This document shows, in pieces, positions 23,258 through 32,476 of a stretch of DNA of 64,000 nucleotides; position 1 is the stretch's first letter; each line of letters opens with the position of its first letter. The notes under the pieces are model-generated. The model was not told the origin of the DNA. It ran no database searches and saw only the letters and a list, made by a program, of their open reading frames with translations. The position numbers and the translations under genes are program-made. Source of the DNA: Sedimenticola selenatireducens (lineage in GTDB: Bacteria > Pseudomonadota > Gammaproteobacteria > Chromatiales > Chromatiaceae); contig NZ_VMNH01000009.1 in the NCBI RefSeq assembly GCF_007625115.1, forward strand, positions 62,001 to 126,000. Direction: 5' to 3'.

Positions 23258-25141
23258 GTGCATGCAGAGCAAATAGAAATCGCGAGTTTTCTGGTCAATC
23301 ACCCACCTTTTGATGAACTTCCCGAAGAGGTGCTGAATGAGCTGGCCCGGCAGGTCGAGGTGGTCTATTACCGATCAGGTAGCGACATTCTGAATTTGGC
23401 TGACCCGATACAGGATCTCTACGTGATCAGGAAAGGGGCGGTAGAGACTTACCGCAGGACGGGTGAACTCTATAACAGGCTGACCAATGGTGATGTGTTC
23501 GGACAGGTGAGCCTGATGATGAATCAGCGGGTCCGTTTTCCGGTCAAGGCGATCGAGGATACGCTGATCTATTGCATCCCGTTTGAGCTGTTCCAGGACT
23601 ATTGTGATCGTTACGAAACCTTTGCCGACTACTTCGAAAGCGAAAACAGCACGCTCTTGCATAAGGCGGTTTCCGACCACCAGGAGAACAACAACCTGAC
23701 ATCGGTGAAGGTCAAGGAGTTGATCACCCGGGAACTGGTCACGATACCGGGTGATGCGAGTATAAGGCATGCAGCGGAGCTGATGACAGCGCAACAGGTA
23801 TCCTCCCTGCTGGTGGTTGACCCGAACCCGGAACAGACTGATTCCGAGGGTCCGGGTGGTATCGTCACCGACCGGGATCTTCGCGAACGGGTGTTGGCCA
23901 CTGGGTTGTCACCGGAAAGTGCAGTGAAGACGGTGATGTCGAAGGTGATGGTAACCCTGGATGAGAATGCCTACGTGTTCGAGGCGATGCTTTTGATGTT
24001 GCGCAACAACATCCATCATCTGCTGATCATGCGTCGACAGGTGCCTATCGGTGTGTTGGCGCTCTCGGACCTGGTGCGTCACGAGTCACAGAGCAGTATT
24101 CTCCTGGTGCGCAGTATATTCAACATGACCAATGTAGAGGAGCTGCAAGCTTACTCCCAGCAGCTTCCCGCAGTGTTTGTGCGTATGGTCAAGGAGGATG
24201 CCAATTCACACATGATCGGCAGTGCCATGGCAGTCATTGGCCAGAGTTTCAAACAGCGCCTGCTGGAGCTTGCTGAAGAGCAGTTCGGACCAGCGCCGGT
24301 TCCCTACTGTTTCCTGGCGCTCGGTTCCATGGCGCGCGATGAGCAGTTGATCTACACCGACCAGGACAACGCGATTGTTCTGGACGACCGCTACCGGGAG
24401 GAGGCGCACGGTGCCTACTTCGAACAGTTGGCAAAGTTTGTCTGTGATGGCTTGGCAGCCTGCGGCTACAGCTATTGTGATGGAGAGATCATGGCCAGCA
24501 ATCCCAAGTGGCGTATGACGCGCAGTGCCTGGAAGGCACATTTCAGCCAGTGGATCGATGACCCGAAACCGCAGGCCCTGCTCAACGGCAGTATCTTCTT
24601 TGATCTGGATGGCGTGTTTGGGCGAACACAGTGGGCAACCGAGTTGCGCCGGTTCGTGACCGATAAGACCCGGGGTAATCGTAGTTTCCTGGCCAGCATG
24701 GCGAGAAATGCCCTGAACCGGAAGCCACCTCTAGGGTTTTTCAAGGAGTTTGTTATGGAGAAGGATGGTCAGCACAAGAACTCGATCAATATCAAGCGGC
24801 GCGGGACCGCTCCCTTGACCGACGTGATACGAGTGCATGCGCTGGCGGTAGGTTCTAGCGCGGTCAACTCGTTTGAGCGGCTGGATGACGTGATTCAATC
24901 CGGTATCTTGCCGGAGGGCAAGGGTGCCGATCTGGTCGATGCGCTGGAATACCTCTCAATTGTCAGGATTCGCCACCAGTCAAGGCAGATCGAATCCGGT
25001 AAGGAACCAGACAACAACATCCATCCGACGAATCTGACCAGTTTTGAACGACGCAACCTGAAAGAGGCGTTCCAGGTAGTGAGCAATGCGCAAAGCTTCT
25101 TGAAGTACCGTTATAATGCCAATATTCCCACCGCATCGTAA
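23258..25141 (+). CDS. cNMP-binding / CBS / DUF294 putative nucleotidyltransferase signalling protein
   Basis: A 627-aa multi-domain protein: cyclic-nucleotide-binding-like domain (about 15-130, IQDLYVIRKGAVETYRRTG), paired CBS domains (about 150-285, LITRELVTIPGDASIRHAAELM and VMSKVMVTLDENAYVFEAMLLM), a DUF294 nucleotidyltransferase domain with ALGSMARDEQLIYTDQDNAIV (Gly-Ser and Asp metal ligands), and a helical substrate-binding C-terminal domain. It is related to GlnD-type sensors and is expected to be cytoplasmic and to respond to adenine nucleotides. The start is GTG 23258, as the nearby ATG is out of frame. The exonuclease gene starts 3 bases after its stop. In other Proteobacteria such pairs sit beside acetate or solute transporters. 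Confidence 0.85.
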   Translation: MHAEQIEIASFLVNHPPFDELPEEVLNELARQVEVVYYRSGSDILNLADPIQDLYVIRKGAVETYRRTGELYNRLTNGDVFGQVSLMMNQRVRFPVKAIEDTLIYCIPFELFQDYCDRYETFADYFESENSTLLHKAVSDHQENNNLTSVKVKELITRELVTIPGDASIRHAAELMTAQQVSSLLVVDPNPEQTDSEGPGGIVTDRDLRERVLATGLSPESAVKTVMSKVMVTLDENAYVFEAMLLMLRNNIHHLLIMRRQVPIGVLALSDLVRHESQSSILLVRSIFNMTNVEELQAYSQQLPAVFVRMVKEDANSHMIGSAMAVIGQSFKQRLLELAEEQFGPAPVPYCFLALGSMARDEQLIYTDQDNAIVLDDRYREEAHGAYFEQLAKFVCDGLAACGYSYCDGEIMASNPKWRMTRSAWKAHFSQWIDDPKPQALLNGSIFFDLDGVFGRTQWATELRRFVTDKTRGNRSFLASMARNALNRKPPLGFFKEFVMEKDGQHKNSINIKRRGTAPLTDVIRVHALAVGSSAVNSFERLDDVIQSGILPEGKGADLVDALEYLSIVRIRHQSRQIESGKEPDNNIHPTNLTSFERRNLKEAFQVVSNAQSFLKYRYNANIPTAS

Positions 25142-25144
25142 CGC

Positions 25145-25876
25145 ATGAGTGTGCAGCGCCCCTCTTTAGTGACTGGCCCCGGGGCAGTTGGCAGTTGGCC
25201 GGAGCATTTTGATCAACTGTATACCCGTAGCAGGGATATGCGTCTTCAGCGTTTCTATGCCGCCGGTACAGTAACTGCGGATACACCGATCATCAACACG
25301 CCATTGATCGCGATGGATTTCGAGACCACCGGTCTTGATGCGGAACAAAATGATATCGTGAGTATTGGTGTCGTACCGTTTTCCATTCATCGCATATTCT
25401 GTCGCGAATCGGCGCACTGGGTGGTTAAGCCGGGCCAGAACCTGACAGGGGGCTCGGTGGTTATTCACGGCATCACTCACTCTGAGATTGATGTTGCGCC
25501 GGATCTCGAATCGATCCTGGAATCACTGTTGACCGCGATTGCAGGTAGGATCGTAGTGGTCCACTATCGCCACATCGAGCGAGAGTTCCTGGCCCAGGCC
25601 TTGTTGCACAGACTGGGTGAGAGCATTGAGTTTCCGGTAATCGACACCATGGCGCTGGAGCAGAACATCCTGTATCGAAGGCAGTCTATTCTGGATCGTC
25701 TTCTGAAGCGGCGAGTAGGACCTCTGCGTCTAGGTGATTGCCGTGAACGTTACGGCCTGCCGCACTACCAGGCGCACCATGCACTGACCGACGCGCTCGC
25801 TACCGCCGAGTTGTTCCAGGCCCAGGTAGCCCATCATTTCGGCGAAGAGACACTGCTTGGAGAGCTCTGGTGTTGA
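25145..25876 (+). CDS. DnaQ-like DEDDh 3'-5' exonuclease
   Basis: A 243-aa exonuclease-fold protein with the three DEDDh motifs: Exo I IAMDFETTGLDAEQNDIVSIG, Exo II VVHYRHIEREFL and Exo III HHALTDALATAELF. It is related to the DNA polymerase III epsilon subunit but is not DnaQ itself, having an N-terminal extension of about 50 residues. It starts three bases after the DUF294 protein, a conserved pair whose joint function is not established. A bidirectional terminator follows. Confidence 0.85.
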   Translation: MSVQRPSLVTGPGAVGSWPEHFDQLYTRSRDMRLQRFYAAGTVTADTPIINTPLIAMDFETTGLDAEQNDIVSIGVVPFSIHRIFCRESAHWVVKPGQNLTGGSVVIHGITHSEIDVAPDLESILESLLTAIAGRIVVVHYRHIEREFLAQALLHRLGESIEFPVIDTMALEQNILYRRQSILDRLLKRRVGPLRLGDCRERYGLPHYQAHHALTDALATAELFQAQVAHHFGEETLLGELWC

Positions 25877-25882
25877 GATAAA

Positions 25883-25910
25883 AAACCGGCGCTTGATAGC
25901 GCCGGTTTTC
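25883..25910. terminator. Bidirectional intrinsic terminator
   Basis: CCGGCGC (25887-25893), loop TTGATA, GCGCCGG (25900-25906), flanked by AAAA and TTTT. It serves the convergent exonuclease and BCCT transporter genes. Confidence 0.9.
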
Positions 25911-25934
25911 TACAGTTGAGCCGGATTGCGTGAG

Positions 25935-27506
25935 TTACTTTGGCTCGGTACGGAACCCCATCAACAGACTGACACACATCAGCAATAGCACAATGGTGAA
26001 GGGCAGGCCGGTTGAAATGGCACCTGCCTGCAACGCCTGGATCGCCTCGGTACCACCTATCCAGAGCAGGGCCGCGGCAATGGCACCCTCGGTAGTGGCC
26101 CAGAAGATCCGCTGTGGAACTGGTGCATCAATCTTGCCGCCCGCGGTGATGCTGTCGATCACCAGAGAGCCGGAGTCCGATGAGGTGATGAAGAAGACCA
26201 GTACCAGGACGATAGCCACGACCGACAGCAGTGTGCTCATCGGCAACTGGTCGAACATCTGGAACATGGCCAGTGGCACTTCAGTAAGACCCTTCTCACC
26301 CAGTACGCCTATTTTGTTCATCACTTGGTCGATGGCGAGACCGCCGTAAATTGACATCCAGAGGATGGTTACCAAGGTTGGCACCAGGAGTACGGCGATG
26401 ATGAACTCCCGAACAGTACGGCCGGAAGATACTCTGGCGATAAACATGCCGACAAAGGGTGACCAGGAGATCCACCAAGCCCAGTAGAAGACAGTCCAGC
26501 CCTGGAACCAGGCCTCGTCACTGCGACCGTGCGGATTACTCAGTGGAATAATGTTCTCCAGGTAGGCACCGATGGTGGTTGGTATGTTGCCCATGGCAAC
26601 GGCAAAGCCGAGCAGGGTGACCAGGATAAGCAGGGCAAATGCGATAATCATGTTGATGTTACTCAACAACTTAACCCCGCCCTCCAGACCGCGTACCACA
26701 GAGATCACCGCCAGCGCGGTGACCACGATAATAACCAGGATCTGCAGTCCGATACCATTTTCGATTCCAAATACATGGTTAATACCGGCCGCTGCCTGCT
26801 GGGCTCCCAGACCGAGTGAGGTGGCCAGGCCGAACAGGGTAGCAAGGACCGCCAATATATCTATGATATGTCCGGGCCATCCCCAAGTCCGGTCACCCAG
26901 GATCGGGTAGAAGATGGAGCGAATGGAGAGGGGTAGTCCCTTGTTGTAAGTGAAGAATGCCAGTGACAGCCCAACCACGGCGTAGATGGCCCAAGGGTGG
27001 AGGCCCCAGTGGTACATGGTTGCACCCATTGCCATCCGGGCCGCCTCGGGGGTGTTTGCCTCTACACCAAGTGGTGTTTCATACCACCCGGTTAGATAAG
27101 CGACAGGCTCTGCCACGCTCCAGAACATAAGTCCGATACCCATGCCGGCAGCAAACAGCATGGCCAGCCAAGAGATCGTGGAGTGTTTCGGTTTTGCATC
27201 CTTGCCGCCGAGACGAAGTTTTCCGTAGGGTGACACGATCAGCAACAGGCAGAAGACAACAAAAATATTACCGGCCCACATAAAGAGCGCATCAAAGTTA
27301 CCGATGATATCCCACTTCAGACCGTCCAGTAGCTTCTTGGCGGTGGCCGAATCGGTAGCCAACGTGGCTATGAGAAAAAGCAGAATCAGCCCGGCACTGA
27401 CCCCGAATACCGGGTTGTGAATGTCAAATCCCCACTTTCTAATATTGTCCTGACCCACAGAGTAGTCAGTGTTTTCGATACTGTACTTGTCATGTTCGGA
27501 ATTCAT
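25935..27506 (-). CDS. BCCT-family transporter (glycine betaine/choline/carnitine type)
   Basis: A 523-aa inner-membrane protein with about 12 transmembrane helices and the family signatures GMGIGLMFWSVAEPVAYL, HWGLHPWAIYAVVGLSLAFF and WTVFYWAWWISWSPFVGMFIARVSSGRTVREF, which contains the aromatic substrate cage. It imports quaternary ammonium compatible solutes such as glycine betaine with sodium or protons, useful in marine or saline habitats. The substrate cannot be fixed from sequence. It is a single gene with its own promoter region in the long upstream gap and shares a bidirectional terminator with the exonuclease. Confidence 0.9.
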   Translation of the reverse strand: MNSEHDKYSIENTDYSVGQDNIRKWGFDIHNPVFGVSAGLILLFLIATLATDSATAKKLLDGLKWDIIGNFDALFMWAGNIFVVFCLLLIVSPYGKLRLGGKDAKPKHSTISWLAMLFAAGMGIGLMFWSVAEPVAYLTGWYETPLGVEANTPEAARMAMGATMYHWGLHPWAIYAVVGLSLAFFTYNKGLPLSIRSIFYPILGDRTWGWPGHIIDILAVLATLFGLATSLGLGAQQAAAGINHVFGIENGIGLQILVIIVVTALAVISVVRGLEGGVKLLSNINMIIAFALLILVTLLGFAVAMGNIPTTIGAYLENIIPLSNPHGRSDEAWFQGWTVFYWAWWISWSPFVGMFIARVSSGRTVREFIIAVLLVPTLVTILWMSIYGGLAIDQVMNKIGVLGEKGLTEVPLAMFQMFDQLPMSTLLSVVAIVLVLVFFITSSDSGSLVIDSITAGGKIDAPVPQRIFWATTEGAIAAALLWIGGTEAIQALQAGAISTGLPFTIVLLLMCVSLLMGFRTEPK

Positions 27507-27760
27507 TGATCCCTCTCTTTATCGCCCCAAATATCTATGTACTCTAATATTTAAACCGTGAGTAAACAACCGGCTGTATAAAATGAAATTGAGGATATTT
27601 ATAAAAAAACTATATACAATAGCTAGTTGAAGATATATATGTCACATATCGGTAGCGGAATAAAATATTACAACCGTAATTAATAATGGTTTTTGATCGG
27701 GTGTGAGTTGGCAGTAGACCCTGATTCAACCCTTGGGCTCTTGATTCGATGGCAGTCGAG

Positions 27761-27912
27761 TAGGGTGGGCACGATTTTGTGCCCACGCGGACAATTACCG
27801 TGAAGAGATAGGTTGCGCCTTGGCTGTTGGCGCGGCGATATCGGGACATCCTTGTTAGATCTCTTATTGAAGATTATTAAAATCGCGTGGGCATAAAAAA
27901 ATGCCCACCCTA
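27761..27912. repeat. Dispersed palindromic element with TAGGGTGGGCAC termini, copy 2 (152 bp)
   Basis: The left end TAGGGTGGGCAC-GATTTT-GTGCCCACGC and right end GCGTGGGCAT-AAAAAA-ATGCCCACCCTA are 28-base hairpins in inverted orientation around a 96-base middle. The same termini as the 76-base copy at 8435, with a different middle. No coding content and no clear target duplication. Confidence 0.8.
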
Positions 27913-28165
27913 CCAGGTTGAAAAGCCTAACCATTGGCGGGTTTTTAGTGGTGAGATCAGCGTCCCGCTAGGGTGATATCCATCCATTCATTTGAGGTTA
28001 TCAGAACCAGAATCTATGTGAAATAAGTTCTTGGTGGGGGTGTTTTGATATGTGGGGCCAGATAGTCTTTTTACCTCTCATTTGTCATTCTCCCTTAACC
28101 CCTTGTCAGACAAGCTATTATTCCCATAACAATCAAACATGAACTATATTGCCTAAATAAAAACG

Positions 28166-28177
28166 TGACAAATGTCA
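28166..28177 (+). promoter_or_regulatory. Inverted repeat upstream of boxC
   Basis: TGACAAATGTCA (arms TGACA and TGTCA) lies about 73 bases before the boxC start, in an AT-rich region. It could be an operator; it does not match the FNR consensus and the regulator is unknown. Confidence 0.35.
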
Positions 28178-28249
28178 TTTATTGCCATATCCTTAGTTGA
28201 AAGGTAGGAAATATAGTGCGTATTTTCTTTATCACAGACGGGGATATCC

Positions 28250-29899
28250 ATGATCAGTTTTCAGACCAATCCAGCGGCATACCAACATTGGGAGCTGGCC
28301 TTTGAAGGACCGGTGGCCCGGCTTCGTATGGGTGTTAAGGAAGATGGCGGGCTGGTGCCCGGCTATGAGTTGAAGCTCAACTCTTATGACTTGGGCGTGG
28401 ACATTGAACTTTATGATGCGGTTCAGCGGTTGCGCTTTGAACATCCAGAGGTGAAGACCGTCATTTTGGAGTCCGCCAAAGAGCGCGTCTTCTGCGCCGG
28501 GGCCAATATCCGCATGCTGGGCAGCTCTACCCATGTGCATAAGGTGAACTTCTGCAAGTTCACTAATGAGACCCGCAATAGTATAGAAGATGCCTCCGAA
28601 TTCTCCGGCCAGCGCTATCTCTGTGCCATTAATGGCACAGCAGCAGGCGGTGGCTATGAACTGGCGTTGGCGGCTGATCATATTATGTTGATTGATGATG
28701 GCAACGCCAGTGTCTCACTCCCCGAGGTGCCGCTGTTGGCGGTGCTGCCGGGTACCGGTGGTCTGACCCGTCTGGTGGATAAGCGCATGATGCGCCGTGA
28801 TCTTGCGGATGTGTTCTGTTCTATAGAAGAGGGTATTAAGGGGCAGCGTGCCGTTGACTGGCGGCTGGTCGATGAAACCGTGGTCTCTTCACAATTCCCC
28901 GAGGCGGTTAAGGCGCGGGCCGAGGCGATGGCGGCAGATTCTGATCGTCCCGCAGATGAAGCCGGTATTGCATTGGAGCCACTGGGCGTTATCAGTTCAG
29001 ATGATGAGCGACACTATCCTCATCTGGATCTTAGCATCGACCGAAATGCCCGGACGGCTGTGGTATTGCTCAAAGGACCAACCGAGCAACTACCTGATGA
29101 CCTTGCCGCAGCCAAGCAGCAAGGGTGTAATTTCTGGCCACTGGCGGTGATTCGTGAACTGGATGATGCCTTGCTTTACCTGCGCACCAATGAACCTGAA
29201 GTTGGTACGCTGATTTTCAAGACCGCGGGTGATTCCGCACAGGTCGCCGCTTATGAAAACTTCCTCAGTGATCATCAGGCCGACTGGTTTATCCGGGAGA
29301 TCATTCTCTATATGAAGCGAACCCTGAAACGGGTCGACTATACCTCCCGCAGCACCTTTGCCTTTGTTGAACCCGGTAGCTGTTTTTACGGTTTCCTGGC
29401 GGAGCTGCTGTTCGCCGTTGATCGCAGCTATATGTTGGACGGTCAGTTTGAAGATGACGACACCGCCGCTCCGATGATTACGCTCTCGGCATTTAATTTT
29501 GGTGTGCTGCCGATGGGCAATGGCCTGACCCGTTTGCAGACACGCTTCCTTGGTGAATCGGAAACCTTGGAGAAGGCACAGTCACTGATGGGTGAATCGC
29601 TACTCGCTGAAGCGGCAGAGCAGGCAGGATTGGTGACGTTCGCCCTGGATGATATCGACTGGGAAGATGATATTCGCTTCCTGCTGGAAGAGCGGGCCAG
29701 TTATTCACCAGACGCCTTGACCGGGATGGAGGCGAACCTGCGTTTTGCCGGGCCGGAAACCATGGAGACCAAGATATTTGGACGCTTGAGTGCCTGGCAG
29801 AACTGGATATTCCAAAGACCGAACGCAGTGGGCGTGCAGGGTGCGCTGAAGTGTTTTGGCACGGGTGAAAGAGCAACTTACGATCAGAAAAGGGTGTAA
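28250..29899 (+). CDS. boxC: Benzoyl-CoA-dihydrodiol lyase
   Basis: A 549-aa crotonase-superfamily enzyme that opens the ring of 2,3-epoxybenzoyl-CoA hydrolytically, giving 3,4-dehydroadipyl-CoA semialdehyde and formate, in the cytoplasm. The N-terminal half shows crotonase features (KTVILESAKERVFCAGANIRMLG, CAINGTAAGGGYELALAADHIMLIDD, LPEVPLLAVLPGTGGLTRLVDKR). The second half is a degenerate crotonase repeat, which matches BoxC length. boxB follows 4 bases later. The reductase BoxA, the aldehyde dehydrogenase BoxD and benzoate-CoA ligase are not in the window. Confidence 0.92.
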   Translation: MISFQTNPAAYQHWELAFEGPVARLRMGVKEDGGLVPGYELKLNSYDLGVDIELYDAVQRLRFEHPEVKTVILESAKERVFCAGANIRMLGSSTHVHKVNFCKFTNETRNSIEDASEFSGQRYLCAINGTAAGGGYELALAADHIMLIDDGNASVSLPEVPLLAVLPGTGGLTRLVDKRMMRRDLADVFCSIEEGIKGQRAVDWRLVDETVVSSQFPEAVKARAEAMAADSDRPADEAGIALEPLGVISSDDERHYPHLDLSIDRNARTAVVLLKGPTEQLPDDLAAAKQQGCNFWPLAVIRELDDALLYLRTNEPEVGTLIFKTAGDSAQVAAYENFLSDHQADWFIREIILYMKRTLKRVDYTSRSTFAFVEPGSCFYGFLAELLFAVDRSYMLDGQFEDDDTAAPMITLSAFNFGVLPMGNGLTRLQTRFLGESETLEKAQSLMGESLLAEAAEQAGLVTFALDDIDWEDDIRFLLEERASYSPDALTGMEANLRFAGPETMETKIFGRLSAWQNWIFQRPNAVGVQGALKCFGTGERATYDQKRV

Positions 29900-29903
29900 C
29901 ACG

Positions 29904-31373
29904 ATGAGCGAGCAGACTACAGAGATGACCCCGACCGTTGAAGTCAACTACGCGGATAAGATACCGAATAATGTCAACCTGTCGGATGACCGACGCCTGC
30001 AGCGCGCCATGGAGAAGTGGCAGCCGGAATTCATCGACTGGTGGAAAAGCATGGGGCCGGATGGCTTTCAGGATGCCGAGGTTTACCTGCGCACGGCAGT
30101 GGGTGCCGACCCCAAAGGCTGGGCCGTGTTTGATTACGTAAAGATGCCGGAGTACCGCTGGGGTATTTTGTTGGCCCCCAAAGAGGAAGGTCGCGTTATT
30201 CCATTTGGTAAACACAAGGGCGAGCCTGCTTGGCAGGAAGTACCGGGTGAATACCGCTCCATGCTGAAGCGCCTGCTGGTGATTCAGGGTGATACGGAAC
30301 CGGCGTCGGTTGAGCAGCAACGTTATCTGGGTAAGACCTGTCCATCGCTGTATGACTTGCGCAATCTTTTCCAGGTGAATGTGGAAGAAGGGCGTCACCT
30401 CTGGGCGATGGCCTATCTGCTGCAGAAATATTTTGGAAAGGATGGGCGTGAAGAGGCCGAGGCACTGCTGAATCGGCGTTCTGGTGATGAAGACAAACCG
30501 CGCATCCTCGGTGCATTCAATGAGAAGACGCCGGATTGGCTCTCTTTCTTCATGTTTACCTTCTTTACTGATCGTGATGGCAAGATGCAGTTGGAGTCAC
30601 TGGCACAGTCGGGTTTTGATCCGCTGGCCAGAACCTGCCGTTTCATGTTGACCGAAGAGGCGCACCATATGTTTGTTGGTGAGTCGGGTGTTGGGCGTGT
30701 GATTCGTCGTACCCTGGAAAAGATGAAAGAAGCGGGCATCACGGATCCCAATGAGGTCGATAAGGTCAGAGCGCTTGGGGGTGTTGATCTGCCTGCATTG
30801 CAACGCAAGGTTAATTTCCACTTCTCAGTGACTCTGGATCTGTTTGGAGCGGAGGTTTCCACCAATGCAGCGAATGCCTTTAACGCCGGTATAAAAGGTC
30901 GTTACCGGGAAGATCGTCTGGAAGATGATCACCAACTGCTTAACGAAACCTATCCGGTATTGCGAGGTGTGGATGGCAAGCTGGTGGAAGTTGAAGAGCC
31001 GGCGCTTAATGCGATCAATGCAAGACTGCTTGATGACTACATCAAGGATGCCTCTGCCGGCGTTAAACGCTGGAATAAAATATTTGATGAGTTTGGTGTC
31101 GATTTTCAAATCACGATTCCCCATAAGGCGTTCAACAGACGGGTCGGTGAGTTTGCCGAGATGCATGTGGATGTGGCTGGCAATGTGATGAGTGAAGCGG
31201 AGTGGAATGCGCAGGCATCCAACTGGCTGCCCTCTCAGGCCGATGAAGATTATCTGCTGAGCCTGATGAAGCCCGTTACTGAGAAAGGCCAATATGCCGA
31301 CTGGATTGCACCACCCAAGATGGGTATCGATAAGAAGCCCGGTGACTTTGAGTATGTAACCATCGAATCCTAA
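29904..31373 (+). CDS. boxB: Benzoyl-CoA 2,3-epoxidase diiron oxygenase subunit
   Basis: A 489-aa diiron monooxygenase that epoxidises the aromatic ring of benzoyl-CoA using O2. Ligand-type motifs are VNVEEGRHLWAMAYLL and MLTEEAHHMFVGESG within helices. The N-terminal part (VNYADKIPNNVNLSDDRRLQRAMEKWQPEFIDWWKSMGP) is typical of BoxB. I use ATG 29904; a longer in-frame reading would overlap boxC and begins with non-family residues. Electrons normally come from the Fe-S flavoprotein BoxA, which is missing locally. A terminator follows. Confidence 0.93.
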   Translation: MSEQTTEMTPTVEVNYADKIPNNVNLSDDRRLQRAMEKWQPEFIDWWKSMGPDGFQDAEVYLRTAVGADPKGWAVFDYVKMPEYRWGILLAPKEEGRVIPFGKHKGEPAWQEVPGEYRSMLKRLLVIQGDTEPASVEQQRYLGKTCPSLYDLRNLFQVNVEEGRHLWAMAYLLQKYFGKDGREEAEALLNRRSGDEDKPRILGAFNEKTPDWLSFFMFTFFTDRDGKMQLESLAQSGFDPLARTCRFMLTEEAHHMFVGESGVGRVIRRTLEKMKEAGITDPNEVDKVRALGGVDLPALQRKVNFHFSVTLDLFGAEVSTNAANAFNAGIKGRYREDRLEDDHQLLNETYPVLRGVDGKLVEVEEPALNAINARLLDDYIKDASAGVKRWNKIFDEFGVDFQITIPHKAFNRRVGEFAEMHVDVAGNVMSEAEWNAQASNWLPSQADEDYLLSLMKPVTEKGQYADWIAPPKMGIDKKPGDFEYVTIES

Positions 31374-31396
31374 TCTCTCTGTTGTTGTGTTTTTTA

Positions 31397-31423
31397 GGCA
31401 GCTCTTTATGGGCTGCTTTTTTT
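31397..31423 (+). terminator. Intrinsic terminator after boxB
   Basis: GCAGC (31398-31402) pairs with GCTGC (31412-31416), followed by TTTTTTT (31417-31423), 25 bases after the boxB stop. Confidence 0.8.
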
Positions 31424-31527
31424 ATGGGTGCAACAAAGCCGAAGCCTGGCTGGTTCATTTCTGCGACTCTCTGTTATACAGTGGCTTAAAATGAATAGAT
31501 GGCCCCTTTGTCTTTGGTCATGCAGCT

Positions 31528-31556
31528 CTTGAAACTGTTTACTAGTATCCCAATTT
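31528..31556 (+). promoter_or_regulatory. Sigma32-type heat-shock promoter of htpX
   Basis: CTTGAAA (31528-31534), a 14-base spacer, then CCCAATTT (31549-31556). This closely follows the sigma32 pattern CTTGAAA-N14-CCCCATNT. It lies 38 bases before the htpX start, in line with heat-shock control of htpX in E. coli. Confidence 0.7.
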
Positions 31557-31593
31557 CAATAGCGATTATCCTTATAAACTGGAGTTACAACGG

Positions 31594-32469
31594 ATGAAAC
31601 GTATTGTGCTGTTCCTGGCAACCAATCTGGCGGTAGTGGCTGTGCTGTCGGTCACCCTCAGACTATTGGGTGTCGAGCGGATATTGGATGAGCAGGGTAT
31701 CGGCCTGGATATCAACTCCCTGGTGATCTTTGCCGCTGTACTGGGCTTTGGCGGGGCGCTGGTCTCGCTGTTTATCTCCAAGTGGACCGCCAAACGCATG
31801 ATGGGCCTGCGGGTGATTGAAACTCCGTCATCAACGGCAGAGAAGTGGCTGGTGGATACCATCAAGCGGCAGTCTCAAGAAGCTGGCATTGGCATGCCGG
31901 AGGTGGCGATTTACGAGGGTGCAGAGATGAACGCCTTCGCCACTGGCTGGAATCGCAATAATGCCCTGGTGGCGGTGAGCACAGGACTGCTTCAGCAGAT
32001 GGATCGTTCCGAAGTGGAAGCGGTACTGGGGCACGAAGTCAGCCATGTCGCCAATGGCGACATGATCACCATGGCGCTGATTCAGGGTGTGGTGAATACC
32101 TTTGTGATTGTGTTGTCCCGGGTGATTGGACATATGGTTGATCGGGTGGTGTTCAAGACAGAGCGGGGCCATGGGCCAGCGTTTTGGATTACCTCGATTG
32201 TGGCGGAACTGGTGCTGGGTTTCCTGGCCAGTATTATTGTCATGTGGTTCTCAAGACAGCGCGAGTACCGTGCGGATGCGGGAGGTGCCAAACTGGCTGA
32301 TCGCAACAGTATGATTAATGCACTGGCACGACTGGGTGGTGTACAGGCCGAGGGACTGCCGGATCAACTGGCTGCCTTTGGTATATCCGGTGGCAAGGGT
32401 CTGGGTGATCTGTTCAGGACTCATCCGAAGATTGAAGATCGTATCGCCCGTCTACGTGCAGAGGCATAA
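31594..32469 (+). CDS. htpX: Membrane zinc protease HtpX
   Basis: M48B membrane metalloprotease of 291 aa that degrades misfolded inner-membrane proteins. The zinc motif HEVSH lies near residue 145, with the third ligand Glu in the [12 protein letters not shown] region, two N-terminal transmembrane segments ([22 protein letters not shown] and [20 protein letters not shown]) and two more after the zinc motif. The [17 protein letters not shown] stretch is typical. A good sigma32-type promoter lies just upstream. A lipoprotein gene follows 7 bases downstream. Confidence 0.95.
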   Translation: MKRIVLFLATNLAVVAVLSVTLRLLGVERILDEQGIGLDINSLVIFAAVLGFGGALVSLFISKWTAKRMMGLRVIETPSSTAEKWLVDTIKRQSQEAGIGMPEVAIYEGAEMNAFATGWNRNNALVAVSTGLLQQMDRSEVEAVLGHEVSHVANGDMITMALIQGVVNTFVIVLSRVIGHMVDRVVFKTERGHGPAFWITSIVAELVLGFLASIIVMWFSRQREYRADAGGAKLADRNSMINALARLGGVQAEGLPDQLAAFGISGGKGLGDLFRTHPKIEDRIARLRAEA

Positions 32470-32476
32470 GTCAAAG

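Larger units (their letters stand above)
27507..28249. other. Long intergenic region upstream of the BCCT transporter and boxC
   Basis: About 740 bases between divergent genes, with no gene. It holds a 152-base copy of the dispersed palindromic element (27761-27912) and a short inverted repeat at 28166-28177, and should contain the promoters of both flanking genes. Confidence 0.6.

Noticed and set aside
29493-30398. Long open frame on the minus strand across boxC/boxB
   Set aside because: Antisense to two well-supported genes; composition and content not protein-like.
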